A stretch of 64,000 bases of DNA from Paenibacillus sp. J31TS4 (GCF_018403265.1 NZ_BOSI01000001.1:2170001-2234000), one strand, 5' to 3'; counted from the first letter of the stretch, positions 41,895 through 51,067 are shown. Numbers and translations are program-made. Notes: generated by a model not told the origin, from the letters alone.

Positions 41895-44054
41895 CTATAC
41901 GGTAACTGGTTCCTTCGAGGCGGCCGCGCCGAACACCGCTTGCTCGAGAAGCTCCGCGACGTCCCGCGCCTTCACCCGATCGTCCACTTCCTTCAGCTTG
42001 GTCCCGTCCTCCATCATCGTGAGGCAGTAAGGGCAAGCGCTGCTGATGACCGTCGGCTCTACGGCGAGCGCCTGCTCGGTGCGCGCGACGTTGACCCGTT
42101 TGCCTGCCGTCTCCTCCATCCACATCATCCCGCCGCCGGCGCCGCAGCACATGCCGTTCTCGCGGGACCGCTCCATCTCAATGAGCTGGACCCCGCCGAT
42201 CGCCCGGAGAATGGCCCGGGGCTGGTCATAGACGTTGTTATAGCGGCCGAGATAACACGAATCGTGATAGACGATCCGCTCATGGACCGGATGGCTCGGC
42301 CGCAGCCGGCCCTCCCGGAGCAGCTCCTCCAGCAGCTGGGTATGATGAAGCACTTCCACCCCCTCCATCCCGAATTCGGGATATTCATTTTTGAGCGTAT
42401 TGAATGTATGCGGACAAGCGGTCACGATCCGGCGGACGCCGTATTTGCGGAACGTCTCGATGTTCTCGGCGCACAGCTGCTGGAACACCAGCTCGTTGCC
42501 CATCCGCCGCGGCGTGTCGCCGGAATTCCTCTCCTCGTTGCCGAGGATGGCAAAGTTCACGCCCGCCTCGTTCATTAGCCGGACAAACGCGCGCGAGACT
42601 TTGCGGGACCGGTTGTCGTAGGAGCCCATCGAGCCGACGAAAAACAGGATAGCGAAGTCCGGATTCTCCTTGACCGTCGGCACGGGGATGCCACCGATCT
42701 CCTCGGTCCACTTGCTGCGGTCGCTGCGGCTGATGCCCCACGGGTTGCCTTGGCGCTCGATGTTCGTCATCGCACGCTGTCCCTCGGCCGGCACACTGCC
42801 CTCCATCAGCACTAGGTGGCGCCGGAGGTCGATGATCTTGTCGACGTGCTCGTTGCCGACCGGACATTGATCCTCGCAGTTGCGGCACGTCGTGCACGCC
42901 CAGATCTCCTCCTCGGTCATGACGTCGCCGATGAGAGCCAGCTCCTCCGGCGGCTTCTCCGCAGGCACCCAGGCAGCCTTCTGCCAGGCGAGCGTCGGGC
43001 CGATATCGGTGACGCCGTCCGGCAGCCCCTCCACCGAGCCCGCCTGCTCCGTCACGCTGTGCGCCCCGGGCGCGGAAAAGGCGAAGGCAGGCATCCAAGG
43101 CGATTTGGAGGTGACGGCGGCTCCCTTCTCCGTCAGGTGGTCGCGCAGCTTGACGATCAGATGCATCGGCGAGAGCGCCTTGCCCGTGCCGGAAGCGGGG
43201 CAGACATTGGTGCAGCGTCCGCATTCGACGCAGGCATAGAAGTCGAGCATCTGCTTGCGGGTGAAGTCTTCAATTTTGCCGGCGCCGAACGATTCAGCCT
43301 CCTCGTCCTCAAGGTCGAGCTTCTTGAGCCGGCCGACGGGCTCTCGGCGGCCCAGAAAGATGTTGACCGGCGCGGTCAACAGATGGAAGTGCTTGGATTG
43401 TGGAATGTAGACAAGGAAGGACAGCAGAATGACGAGATGCGCCCACCAGGCGGCGTAGAAGAGGATCTTGGCCGCTCCGGGAGACAGCCCGCCGAACAGG
43501 GCGGCGACGAGAGAGGAGACAGGCGCGTAGGTCGACGCTTCGTGCCCGCTCCACGCCCGGTGGAAGCCGAGCGACAGCAGGACGGACAGCATGAGGGTGA
43601 AGATGAAGAAGAGGACGATGCTCGGCTTCCAGCCTTTCTTGAGCCGCTTGAGCTTCTCGCCGTAGCGGCGGTAAGCGGCGTAGCCAGTTGCCAGCAGAAC
43701 GAGCAGGACGGTGATCTCCTGCGTCAAGCCGAATACCGGGTAGCCCGGAATCGGCAGCGGACGGCCGCCGGACAGGCCGGTGTAGATGAGGTCGAGCGCG
43801 CCGAGCTGCAGAATGAGGAAGCCGTAAAAAATGACCAGATGCATGATGCCGCTCTTACGGTCCTTGAGCAGCTTCTTATGGCCGAACGCCTGGGCGGCCA
43901 GCTCCCCGGCACGGGCCTTCCAGTCGAACGGACGGTCCGCCGGCTGCCCGAGCTTGATGTACAGATACCGGTGCCAGACCGCCCGGTAGAACAGGGACAG
44001 GGCGTATCCCACCGTCAGGAGGAAGACGAGATAGAGAATCCACGACCAGAGCAT
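41895..44054 (-). CDS. fadF: Membrane Fe-S reductase FadF (heterodisulfide reductase-like)
   Basis: A 719-aa membrane oxidoreductase. The N-terminal ~230 residues have about six TM segments with His residues that could ligate haem. Two [4Fe-4S] motifs follow: 'CVECGRCTNVCPASGTGK' and 'CTTCRNCEDQCPVGNEH'. Two CCG-domain motifs lie near the C-terminus ('HDSCYLGRYNNVYDQPR', 'MCCGAGGGMMWME', 'SACPYCLTMMEDG'). It probably takes electrons from reduced ETF to the quinone pool. It is the first gene of the minus fad operon. The ATG at 44054 has GGAAGG 6 nt upstream; 44060 is an alternative start only about 3 nt from the site. Confidence 0.92.
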   Translation of the reverse strand: MLWSWILYLVFLLTVGYALSLFYRAVWHRYLYIKLGQPADRPFDWKARAGELAAQAFGHKKLLKDRKSGIMHLVIFYGFLILQLGALDLIYTGLSGGRPLPIPGYPVFGLTQEITVLLVLLATGYAAYRRYGEKLKRLKKGWKPSIVLFFIFTLMLSVLLSLGFHRAWSGHEASTYAPVSSLVAALFGGLSPGAAKILFYAAWWAHLVILLSFLVYIPQSKHFHLLTAPVNIFLGRREPVGRLKKLDLEDEEAESFGAGKIEDFTRKQMLDFYACVECGRCTNVCPASGTGKALSPMHLIVKLRDHLTEKGAAVTSKSPWMPAFAFSAPGAHSVTEQAGSVEGLPDGVTDIGPTLAWQKAAWVPAEKPPEELALIGDVMTEEEIWACTTCRNCEDQCPVGNEHVDKIIDLRRHLVLMEGSVPAEGQRAMTNIERQGNPWGISRSDRSKWTEEIGGIPVPTVKENPDFAILFFVGSMGSYDNRSRKVSRAFVRLMNEAGVNFAILGNEERNSGDTPRRMGNELVFQQLCAENIETFRKYGVRRIVTACPHTFNTLKNEYPEFGMEGVEVLHHTQLLEELLREGRLRPSHPVHERIVYHDSCYLGRYNNVYDQPRAILRAIGGVQLIEMERSRENGMCCGAGGGMMWMEETAGKRVNVARTEQALAVEPTVISSACPYCLTMMEDGTKLKEVDDRVKARDVAELLEQAVFGAAASKEPVTV

Positions 44055-44161
44055 GAGCATCCTTCCTTTCGCAGATTTCGCGTGCGATCGTCCGGGAAGG
44101 CTCGGGGCTTCCTTTTTGAAAGCCCTTACACCGGTTCTGTTTAAAAAATCTTATGACCCGG

Positions 44162-44176
44162 AACGTTGACAACGTT
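44162..44176 (+). promoter_or_regulatory. Perfect 15-bp palindrome in the fadF-fadR control region
   Basis: AACGTTG-A-CAACGTT overlaps the -35 of the fadR promoter. It is distinct from the FadR operator at 44208-44225 and may bind a second regulator. Confidence 0.4.
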
Positions 44177-44194
44177 TAGTGGATTACATAAGAT
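44166..44194 (+). promoter_or_regulatory. Promoter of fadR-etfBA
   Basis: TTGACA (44166-44171), a 17-bp spacer and TAAGAT (44189-44194), with a start near 44201, just before the FadR operator. Confidence 0.6.
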
Positions 44195-44207
44195 GGAATC
44201 AGAAAAC

Positions 44208-44225
44208 TGAATGACCATTCATTCA
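44208..44225 (+). promoter_or_regulatory. FadR operator
   Basis: TGAATGACCATTCATTCA has the TGAATGA...TCATTCA arms of the B. subtilis FadR consensus. It lies in the divergent region between fadF and fadR, and could control both arms of the fatty-acid locus. Confidence 0.85.
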
Positions 44226-44259
44226 CTTTCACTTAGGATTCTAACACCGGGGTGACATG

Positions 44260-44844
44260 ATGGCAAGTAAAAAAATGGAGAAATTTGAGCGCATTCTCGA
44301 TGCCGCCGTGAAGGTTTTTGCCGAAACGGGGTATCACGGCTCGCAGGTGTCGAAGATCGCCCGGGAGGCGGGGGTAGCCGACGGAACAATCTATTTATAT
44401 TTCAAGAGCAAGGAAGATATCCTCATCTCCTTGTTCCGCGAGCGGCTGGGGGAGCTGGTCGGCAAGTTCAAGGAGAGCGCGGAGGATTCCAAGACGGCGC
44501 CCGAAGCGCTGCGCCGGATCTGCACGATCCATTACACGGAGCTGGAGAGCAATCCCGAGCTCGCCTACGTGACCCAGATCGAGCTGCGCCAGAGCTCTCT
44601 CGAGCTGCGCAAGGCGATCGGGCAGACGGTCAAGCCGTATATCCAGCTGATCGAGGCTGTCCTCCTGCAGGGCATGGAGGAAGGCGCCTTCCGCGCCGAT
44701 CTCGATCCGAAGCTGACCCGGCTCCTGATCTTCGGAGGCATGGACGAGACGGTCACCTCGTGGCTCATTTCGGGCCGCAAGTATTCGCTGACCTCCCAGG
44801 TCGATAAGACGGTCGAGTTTTTCCTCAGGGCCCTCCGGCCCTGA
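44260..44844 (+). CDS. fadR: TetR-family fatty-acid regulator FadR
   Basis: A 194-aa TetR-type repressor that responds to long-chain acyl-CoA. The N-terminal helix-turn-helix is 'ILDAAVKVFAETGYHGSQVSKIAREAGVADGTIYLYFKSKEDIL', divided over helices 1-4 (about residues 10-52). 'VTQIELRQSSLELRKAIG' and 'IFGGMDETVTSWLISG' in the ligand domain match B. subtilis FadR, which is also 194 aa. It starts the fadR-etfB-etfA operon next to a FadR operator. The ATG at 44260 has GGGGTG 5 nt upstream; the preceding ATG at 44257 is closer and less likely. Confidence 0.93.
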   Translation: MASKKMEKFERILDAAVKVFAETGYHGSQVSKIAREAGVADGTIYLYFKSKEDILISLFRERLGELVGKFKESAEDSKTAPEALRRICTIHYTELESNPELAYVTQIELRQSSLELRKAIGQTVKPYIQLIEAVLLQGMEEGAFRADLDPKLTRLLIFGGMDETVTSWLISGRKYSLTSQVDKTVEFFLRALRP

Positions 44845-44886
44845 AACCATAATGCCATAATTACGATGGGGAAGGGAGCATGCCGT

Positions 44887-45654
44887 ATGAATGTGTATGT
44901 GGTGTTGAAGCAGACGTTCGATACCGAGGAGAAGGTGGTGCTGCAGGATGGCCGCGTATCCGAGGAAGGCGTCAAGTTCGTCATCAATCCGTACGACGAG
45001 TATGCAGTCGAGGAGGCGATCCGGATCAAGGAAGCGGCGGGCGGCACCGTCACCGTCGTGTCCGTCGGCCCAGAGCGCACAGCGGAAGCGCTGCGGACCG
45101 CGCTCGCGATGGGCGCTGACGAGGCCGTGTTGATTGCCGACGACCGAATTCCCGCCGACGAATACGCGCTCTCCCGCGTACTGGCGGCATTCTTCGCCGA
45201 TCAGGCGTACGATGTGGTGCTCGGCGGCAATTTCTCCGTCGACAACGGAGCCGGCCAGGTGGCGGTCCGGCTTGCGGAGCTGCTGGGCATTCCGCACGTC
45301 TCCTCCGTCACGAAGCTGGAGCTGAGCGGCGGCGAGGCCGCCGTCCAGCGCGACGCAGAGGGCGATCTCGAGACGCTGGCGGTCCGGCTGCCCGCTCTCT
45401 TCACGGCGCAGCAGGGGCTGAACGAGCCCCGCTATCCTTCCCTGCCGGGCATTATGAAGGCGAAGAAGAAGCCGTTCCGCCAGCTGACGCTGGACGACTT
45501 GTCCGTGACGCCCGAGCAGATTGCGGCGAGGACAGCGCGCGCCGAGCTGTTCCTGCCGGCTCCGCGCCAGGCGGGCCGCGTGCTCGAGGGCGAGCTGCCG
45601 GCCCAGGCCGCTCAATTGGTCCAGCTGCTGCGGACGCAGTCGAACGTACTCTAA
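44887..45654 (+). CDS. etfB: Electron transfer flavoprotein beta subunit
   Basis: A 255-aa ETF beta subunit. It accepts electrons from acyl-CoA dehydrogenase and hands them on through the alpha subunit. The N-terminus 'MNVYVVLKQTFDTEEKVVL' followed by 'INPYDEYAVEEAIRIKEA' is characteristic. 'VVLGGNFSVDNGAGQVAVRLAELLGIPHVS' forms the AMP-binding region, and 'LPALFTAQQGLNEPRYPSLPGIMKAKKKP' is the family signature near the C-terminus. It follows fadR by 42 nt and precedes etfA by 27 nt. The ATG at 44887 has AGGGAG upstream. Confidence 0.93.
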   Translation: MNVYVVLKQTFDTEEKVVLQDGRVSEEGVKFVINPYDEYAVEEAIRIKEAAGGTVTVVSVGPERTAEALRTALAMGADEAVLIADDRIPADEYALSRVLAAFFADQAYDVVLGGNFSVDNGAGQVAVRLAELLGIPHVSSVTKLELSGGEAAVQRDAEGDLETLAVRLPALFTAQQGLNEPRYPSLPGIMKAKKKPFRQLTLDDLSVTPEQIAARTARAELFLPAPRQAGRVLEGELPAQAAQLVQLLRTQSNVL

Positions 45655-45681
45655 CCGAGACGAGTGAAGGAGGATACGGAT

Positions 45682-46665
45682 ATGAGCAAACTCTATCTTA
45701 TCGTAGCGGAGCACCGGGACGGCAAGCTGCGTCAGGTCACGCCGGAGGCGATGCAGGCCGCCTCTCTCGCCTCCTCCGGCGGAGCCCGGCTCGAGGCGGT
45801 GCTGTTGGGCAGCGGGCTGGACGCCCTGATCGAGGAGCTGAAGGCTTACCCGGTGGAGAAGATTCACGTTCTCGAGGACGACAGTCTGGAGGCATACAAT
45901 CCGGAAGCGTATGCGGCTGCGCTCGTCCCGCTTCTCTCCACCGTCAACCCGGATGCCGTCTTCCTCGGCCACACCGCGATGGGCCGCGATCTCGCGCCCG
46001 TGCTCGCCGCCCGGCTCGAGGCGGGCCAGCTGTCCGACGTCATAGCGGTCGAAGCATCGGGCGACCAAGCCGTCTTCACCCGCCCTCTCTACGCCGGCAA
46101 GGCGTTCGAGAAGAAAACATTCGCCGGCACGGATACGCCCTGGGTGGTCACCGTGCGGCCGAATAACTTTCCGGCGGCCGTGCCGGCGGGCGGCGGAGAC
46201 GCCCAGGTGGAGCGCGCGACTTACACGCCGCCGGCCAATCTGCGGACAGTCGTCCGCGACGTCGTCCGCAAGACGTCCGGCAAGGTCGACCTGACGGAGG
46301 CGAAGATCATCGTCTCCGGCGGCCGGGGCGTGAAGAGTGCCGACGGCTTCCGGCCGCTGGAGGAGCTGGCGGGCGTGCTGAACGGCGCGGTCGGCGCCTC
46401 GCGGGGCGCCTGCGACGCGGGCTACTGCGACTATGCGCTGCAGATCGGGCAGACCGGCAAGGTCGTCACGCCCGAGATCTATATCGCCTGCGGCATCAGC
46501 GGGGCGATCCAGCATCTGGCGGGCATGAGCCAGTCCCGAATCATCATCGCGATCAACAAGGACCCGGAGGCCCCGATCTTCAAGGTGGCCGATTATGGGA
46601 TCGTCGGGGACCTGTTCGAGGTCGTGCCTCTGCTCACGCAGGAGTTCCGCAAGGCTCTGGCTTAA
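45682..46665 (+). CDS. etfA: Electron transfer flavoprotein alpha subunit
   Basis: A 327-aa ETF alpha subunit that carries the FAD. The C-terminal FAD domain shows '[20 protein letters not shown]', '[28 protein letters not shown]' and '[19 protein letters not shown]', with '[32 protein letters not shown]' closing the domain. The N-terminal ~190 residues form the ETF domain that pairs with EtfB. The ATG at 45682 has AAGGAGG 9 nt upstream. It is the last gene of the fadR operon and is followed by a strong terminator. Confidence 0.95.
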   Translation: MSKLYLIVAEHRDGKLRQVTPEAMQAASLASSGGARLEAVLLGSGLDALIEELKAYPVEKIHVLEDDSLEAYNPEAYAAALVPLLSTVNPDAVFLGHTAMGRDLAPVLAARLEAGQLSDVIAVEASGDQAVFTRPLYAGKAFEKKTFAGTDTPWVVTVRPNNFPAAVPAGGGDAQVERATYTPPANLRTVVRDVVRKTSGKVDLTEAKIIVSGGRGVKSADGFRPLEELAGVLNGAVGASRGACDAGYCDYALQIGQTGKVVTPEIYIACGISGAIQHLAGMSQSRIIIAINKDPEAPIFKVADYGIVGDLFEVVPLLTQEFRKALA

Positions 46666-46691
46666 GAGGCCGATGGCCGCTTATAAAATCG

Positions 46692-46735
46692 AAGCAGCCG
46701 CTCCACATGTTGATCATGTTGGAGCGGCTGCTTTT
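46692..46735. terminator. Terminator after etfA
   Basis: AAGCAGCCGCTCCA and TGGAGCGGCTGCTT form a perfect 14-bp stem, followed by TTTTG. Its reverse also serves the minus-strand oxidoreductase gene. Confidence 0.9.
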
Positions 46736-46833
46736 GTGGCTGAGGCTGTCCCCGCAAGAAGGGCCGCGCAGCGTTCTCCCCGTCCTTCCCCGCTTGTCGG
46801 CTTCCGGGAGTCCGACCGGCCTTCCCCCTGCGG

Positions 46834-47757
46834 CTAGCCCCGCACCAGCTTCTCCAGCAGGAAGTGGGTCGGCAGCGTCTGCTCCGCCCGGATCTGGCAC
46901 GCCTCCGGCCGCTCCAGGCAGGCGAGGAAATGCTCCACCGCTCCCGCGAAGCCTCTGCGCTCGAGCACCGTCTCCCAGCTGCCGAACCGGCGGTTCGTCT
47001 CCCCGCCCGTCCGGTCGCGGAACACGCCGCTCTCGAGATTGACGACCTCCGCCGAACGGCCGCCGCCGTGCAGCTCGAGCCGCTCCAGGTCGCCTCCCGC
47101 CTGCCGGTTCATGCTGAAGTAGCCGGTAGATCCCCCCCACGACAGGCTCCCCGACGCCTGCAGCAGGCGTCCCAGCTCGTCGTCCTTTTGGAAGTACCCG
47201 CTCAGCCCGTGGCTGCCGCAGCCGAGCCAGAGCAGCAGATCGAGCATATGGATGAGGTCGTCGTACAGCGTCTCCCGCGCGGGGGAATGCTGTGTGCGTG
47301 TCCGGTGCTTCTGCGCGATGCACTGATCGAAGCCCCCCGCTTCCTCCAGCCAAGCTTTGGCCTCGACATAAAGGGGAGCGAACCGCCGGTTGAAGCCGAC
47401 CGCGAGCAGCTTGCCCCGCTTGTCCGCCATCTCGGTCATCTGCAGCGACTCCTTGATCTCCAGAGAAAGCGGCTTGTCGACGTAGACATGCACGCCGTGC
47501 CGCAGACATTCCTTCACAATCTCCCCGTGCGTCTCGGTCGGGGTATGGACGAAGACGGCGTCAAGGCCTCTGCGCAGCAGACTGGACAGCTGGGTGTAGC
47601 GGTGCCCGATCCGGTACTGGCGGCCGATCCGCTCCACTGTTTCCTTCCGCCGGCTCATGATGCCGGCAATTTCGACACCCGGATGGGCGGCAAGCAGCGG
47701 CAGGTAGGCTTTCTCGGCAATGCTGCCGAGCCCGATTATCCCGATTCGTATGGTCAT
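46834..47757 (-). CDS. Gfo/Idh/MocA-family oxidoreductase
   Basis: A 307-aa NAD(P)-dependent oxidoreductase. The N-terminal Rossmann fold begins 'IGIIGLGSIAEKAYLPLL' (GxGxxA), followed by 'VFVHTPTETHGEIVKECL' and the conserved 'HVYVDKPLSLEIKESLQM' with the EKP-type Lys as DKP. The C-terminal half is the GFO_IDH_MocA substrate domain. The substrate is probably a sugar or sugar-acid derivative but cannot be told. ATG 47757 has AAAGGAG about 13 nt upstream, a rather long spacing. It is divergent from the two-TM protein gene. Confidence 0.85.
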   Translation of the reverse strand: MTIRIGIIGLGSIAEKAYLPLLAAHPGVEIAGIMSRRKETVERIGRQYRIGHRYTQLSSLLRRGLDAVFVHTPTETHGEIVKECLRHGVHVYVDKPLSLEIKESLQMTEMADKRGKLLAVGFNRRFAPLYVEAKAWLEEAGGFDQCIAQKHRTRTQHSPARETLYDDLIHMLDLLLWLGCGSHGLSGYFQKDDELGRLLQASGSLSWGGSTGYFSMNRQAGGDLERLELHGGGRSAEVVNLESGVFRDRTGGETNRRFGSWETVLERRGFAGAVEHFLACLERPEACQIRAEQTLPTHFLLEKLVRG

Positions 47758-47850
47758 AATAGGATCGTTTCTCCTTTTCGTTGCGCGTTTCCGGATAAAA
47801 ATTTTGCCTGCCGTTCCTCGGTTGATGCTGTACAAAGCTGCAAACGGATA

Positions 47851-47859
47851 TGGTATATT
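47851..47859 (+). promoter_or_regulatory. Extended -10 promoter of the two-TM protein gene
   Basis: TGG precedes TATATT (47854-47859), about 72 nt before the GTG start. No good -35 is visible. Confidence 0.35.
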
Positions 47860-47931
47860 GTTACTAATGGCCTATTTTCTGTAGCTATACGCTCCGTCTA
47901 TCAACTTATCAACTATGGGGGAACCGATCCG

Positions 47932-48501
47932 GTGAGAAAAGCAAAACCTTGGTTATTCGCGGCTGGCATTCTATTCTTTATGGCTCTGATTGCCGCCGCC
48001 ATTGTAGAGCAAGACGCCTACCTGCTGTATGCGGCGAGCGTGGTCCCTCTCCTCTTGGTCCCCGTCTTTCCCGATATTCGCTCCAATCAGTGGCTGAAGC
48101 CCGCCAGGCTGGGGGACAGGCTGCACGTCTTCCAGATCGAGAACGAGAGCGGATTTCCCGATAAGAAGCTGGTCATCATTCAGTTCAAACCGGGCACGAT
48201 CCGGTGGGACAGCCGCGTGCTGTATGTGCCGATCGACAAGCTGCCGACGGAGAACGCTGAGCTTGCCAAGACCGAAGGCAAAGCCGTCCCCGTCATGAAT
48301 TACGATCTCGTCCCGCATAAGCGGAAACGCCAATGGATCGGAATCCGGGCGTCCCAGCTGACCGAGCGCGCAGCGGGACTCGCTTACTCGCTCGAGGAGG
48401 TCGATCGTCTGATCCTCCAGTGGGAGGATCTGCAAGCTTACTTGACTGACATCCCGAGGAAGGAAGCTCCGCCAGCTTCGGATCCTAACGTCCCGGCCTA
48501 G
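47932..48501 (+). CDS. Two-TM membrane protein of unknown function
   Basis: A 189-aa protein. The start is probably GTG at 47932 (MRKAKPWLF), with GGGGGAA 9 nt upstream. Two TM segments (about residues 7-26 and 32-49: 'LFAAGILFFMALIAAAIV', 'LLYAASVVPLLLVPVF') are followed by a soluble domain of about 140 residues ('FQIENESGFPDKKLVIIQFKPG', 'LDSRVLYVPID' region). I do not recognise the family. It is divergent from the oxidoreductase gene and ends at a terminator hairpin (48533-48560) shared with rsgI. Confidence 0.6.
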   Translation: MRKAKPWLFAAGILFFMALIAAAIVEQDAYLLYAASVVPLLLVPVFPDIRSNQWLKPARLGDRLHVFQIENESGFPDKKLVIIQFKPGTIRWDSRVLYVPIDKLPTENAELAKTEGKAVPVMNYDLVPHKRKRQWIGIRASQLTERAAGLAYSLEEVDRLILQWEDLQAYLTDIPRKEAPPASDPNVPA

Positions 48502-48532
48502 CCGGGGCTAGACCCCGCGCCTGGAGCAAGCA

Positions 48533-48560
48533 AAGCGGACCGGCTCGTGCCGGTCCGCTT
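48533..48560. terminator. Hairpin between two convergent genes
   Basis: AAGCGGACCGGC and GCCGGTCCGCTT form a perfect 12-bp stem with a TCGT loop. It separates the two-TM gene from the end of rsgI. The T run is weak. Confidence 0.65.
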
Positions 48561-48755
48561 CTTGCTGTGCCGATTTTCTCAGCGATCCTTCGTCCCGGCG
48601 TCTCTGCCAGGCCCTGCCCGCCCGCTGTGCCGCTACCGCTCGCCGATGCGAACAGCGGCGGTCCGGCCCAGCGGGTTTGGCACGGCTCCGCCAGCGACAG
48701 CGGCATGACGTCCTCCTCCGTACGCCGGGGAAGAGAACGCTGTGCGGGAGAACCG

Positions 48756-50267
48756 CTAATCGTCCTCCCGCCCTTTCCCGGATTTGTCCTGACCGGGTTT
48801 GGCTTTGTCCTTCTCCTGGTACTTGGCCTCGTTCTGCTTGTCCCCGGAACCCGTGGACGGCTTGCCCGACTGCGGATTGCCGGCTGGCGGCTTGATCGCA
48901 GACGATCCGTTCCCCTTGGAGTCCTTATCGGCCTTTTTCTCCGCCTTCTCCCGTTCTTCCTTCTCTTTCTGTTCCTTTTTCTGTCGTTCCTCATCTGCCT
49001 TTCTTGCTGCTTCCCGCTTTTTTTCGGCTTCCCTCCAGTTCTCGGCCTGCTGAATAGCCATGCCGACCCCAGGGGGCCTTGTCAGAAAGTACGAAGCGGA
49101 CGAGATGCCGAACCGGTCGCCGTACGCCTGCCGTCCCTCGTCCTCGTCCTGGTCATCGTCGTCCTCTTTGTGTCCCCCGCCCTTGGAGGCATTGCCGGCA
49201 TTCTCGTCTTTAGCTTTGCTGTCCTTCTTGTCGTCCTTCTTGTCGTTCTTCTTTTCTTCCTTCTTGTTCTTCTTATCCTTCTCGTCGTCATCCTCATCCC
49301 GGTCCTTCTGCCCGTAACCGGTCTGCTGGTTATCCTTGGCCGGACTGAGAGCCGGACGAGACGAGGATTCCCCGTTCCCCTTGCCTCCGGAGCCCGCCGA
49401 CTGCCCCGATGCAGGCTTGCCGGCGGACGGCTTGCCGAGCTGGCCGTTCTTCTCCGCCTTCAACAGGTCCTTGATCGCTTCCTTCGTCTGCTTGTCGGGC
49501 GCAATCAGGCTGCCGGCGCCTCCGCTCTTCTCGAGCAGCGAATGAATGGACTGCTCCTTCATCTGCTGAAGGTCGATGGGCATTCCGCTTCCTTTGGCGC
49601 TTAAATAGACGGAATATTTGCCGGTCGACAGACCTTCCGCCTGCGCAGCCTGGCGCACTTCCTCCGGAACCGCGAATGCCGTTACATGATAGGTTTCGGA
49701 CTGGGCTGGAGCCGTCTTCTGGATATGGCTCGTGATAACGTCCTTCACATTCGTACTCAGCAGCCAGTCGTCAAGATCGGTCGTGCTGTTGACCAGCGTG
49801 ATGGCGACGACGATATCCGCCTCGCCTTCCCGGTATCCTCCGGATTCCGCTCTCATCAATAGTTCCTCGGTCACCTCGGACAGCGGCCTGCCCACAAAGG
49901 ACAAGCCCTCTATCAGATGGCTGCCTTCCTGGTTCAGACCCTTCAGCTCGCGTACCCTTTCCTTGGCATCGATGCCCAGCTCGACGCTCGGGTTCATGTC
50001 GATGGACACGTACGCCTCGACGCTGCTGCCGCCGAATAGTCCCGACAGACCTATCATAAGCACCAGCAGGATGGCGACTGAAGCCGCCGTCGAGGAGAGG
50101 AGCGGGATCGAGGCGAACCGGAGACGGCGGGAAGACCGGGGCATGTAGCCGATCTCTTCTCCGATTCCGCAGCTGCGTCCCCTTCTAGGGATCCGCTCGA
50201 ATCTGCCGTCCGGCGTTAACACGACGAGCGTTCGGGTCTTGACCTCCACAACCAATCCTCTACTCAT
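48756..50267 (-). CDS. rsgI: Anti-sigma-I factor RsgI
   Basis: A 503-aa single-pass membrane protein that holds sigma-I inactive. Residues 1-50 form the cytoplasmic RsgI_N domain ('GLVVEVKTRTLVVLTPDGRFERIP'). TM is about 52-78. Just outside is 'SVEAYVSIDMNPSVELGID', with the Asn92-Pro93 bond that RsgI proteins cleave autocatalytically. From about 280 the sequence is low-complexity, rich in Lys, Glu and Asp, and ends without a carbohydrate-binding or other sensor domain. The start ATG overlaps the sigI stop (ATGA), so the two are coupled. The disordered tail may sit in the cell wall. Confidence 0.88.
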   Translation of the reverse strand: MSRGLVVEVKTRTLVVLTPDGRFERIPRRGRSCGIGEEIGYMPRSSRRLRFASIPLLSSTAASVAILLVLMIGLSGLFGGSSVEAYVSIDMNPSVELGIDAKERVRELKGLNQEGSHLIEGLSFVGRPLSEVTEELLMRAESGGYREGEADIVVAITLVNSTTDLDDWLLSTNVKDVITSHIQKTAPAQSETYHVTAFAVPEEVRQAAQAEGLSTGKYSVYLSAKGSGMPIDLQQMKEQSIHSLLEKSGGAGSLIAPDKQTKEAIKDLLKAEKNGQLGKPSAGKPASGQSAGSGGKGNGESSSRPALSPAKDNQQTGYGQKDRDEDDDEKDKKNKKEEKKNDKKDDKKDSKAKDENAGNASKGGGHKEDDDDQDEDEGRQAYGDRFGISSASYFLTRPPGVGMAIQQAENWREAEKKREAARKADEERQKKEQKEKEEREKAEKKADKDSKGNGSSAIKPPAGNPQSGKPSTGSGDKQNEAKYQEKDKAKPGQDKSGKGREDD

Positions 50268-51067
50268 TCTTCTTCACACCTTTCCAACTTACGGGTTGCC
50301 GGAAGCAGATACTCTTTCAGGTGAGGGTAAGGCCCGCTGTGGATAAGGGCGATCGCAATTAAATATTTGCGGTTCCTTTCTAACGTCTTGCGGGATATTT
50401 CAACCTGGAGAAGCAATTCCTTAATCGGCAGCATCTTCTTGGTTATGAGCAGCCGCATCAGCTCCTGATCCTCCGACAGCTGCCGGCCGATAGCCAGAAG
50501 CATCTGCCGGGAATCGGCATGCTTGGGAGAAGCGTCGACCAGATCCGAAAACTGGATATCGAACTGTCTTAACGACTCGTTGAGCTCCATAATTTCTGCG
50601 CTTCGCTCCTGAACGCCCTGTTCCTTCTCATATTCCTCGATCGCCTGGTGGATCTCCACCGGATTGATCATATTGTCCTCGTCGTCCTCCACATCGAAGG
50701 AGCTGTACGGGATATGGCGAGTGAACTTCATCTCCTTTCGGACATGATCGATCAACCGGCGGCGGATAACCGTCTCGGCGAAGCCGAGGAACGATTTGCC
50801 CGCCGTCGGGGAGAACTGGGTGATTGCCTCATTGAAGGCGGCCAGCCCTACGCTGAACTCGTCGTCCCGCGACGGATCGATATATTTTTTGCAAAAGCGG
50901 CTCGTTACCTTGGCCACGAACGGCTGGTAATCGGCGATGAATTCGTTGCGAAGCCGCGTGTCGCCTGCCTGGATTCGAGCTACCGCCTCTTCGGGCGGAA
51001 GAGAAACATCTTTGGAGCGGTGCGACGTATTGCGGCCAAGAAATCTTTTGAGCAATACCAAAAGCAA
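50264..51067 (-). CDS. sigI: RNA polymerase sigma-I factor
   Basis: A 267-aa SigI-type sigma factor. Region 2 is seen in 'LRNEFIADYQPFVAKVTSRFCKKYIDPSRDDEFSVGLAAFNEAI', 'FAETVIRRRLIDHVRKEM', and the C-terminal region 4-like helix in 'PIKELLLQVEISRKTLERNRKYLIAIALI'. These match B. subtilis SigI (251 aa), which controls heat and cell-envelope genes. The start is probably the TTG at 51067, with GGGGTGG 5 nt upstream, aligning with the SigI N-terminus. A longer GTG start at 51106 would add residues across the promoter-like element. It is followed by rsgI in the same operon. Confidence 0.88.
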   Translation of the reverse strand: MLLVLLKRFLGRNTSHRSKDVSLPPEEAVARIQAGDTRLRNEFIADYQPFVAKVTSRFCKKYIDPSRDDEFSVGLAAFNEAITQFSPTAGKSFLGFAETVIRRRLIDHVRKEMKFTRHIPYSSFDVEDDEDNMINPVEIHQAIEEYEKEQGVQERSAEIMELNESLRQFDIQFSDLVDASPKHADSRQMLLAIGRQLSEDQELMRLLITKKMLPIKELLLQVEISRKTLERNRKYLIAIALIHSGPYPHLKEYLLPATRKLERCEEE

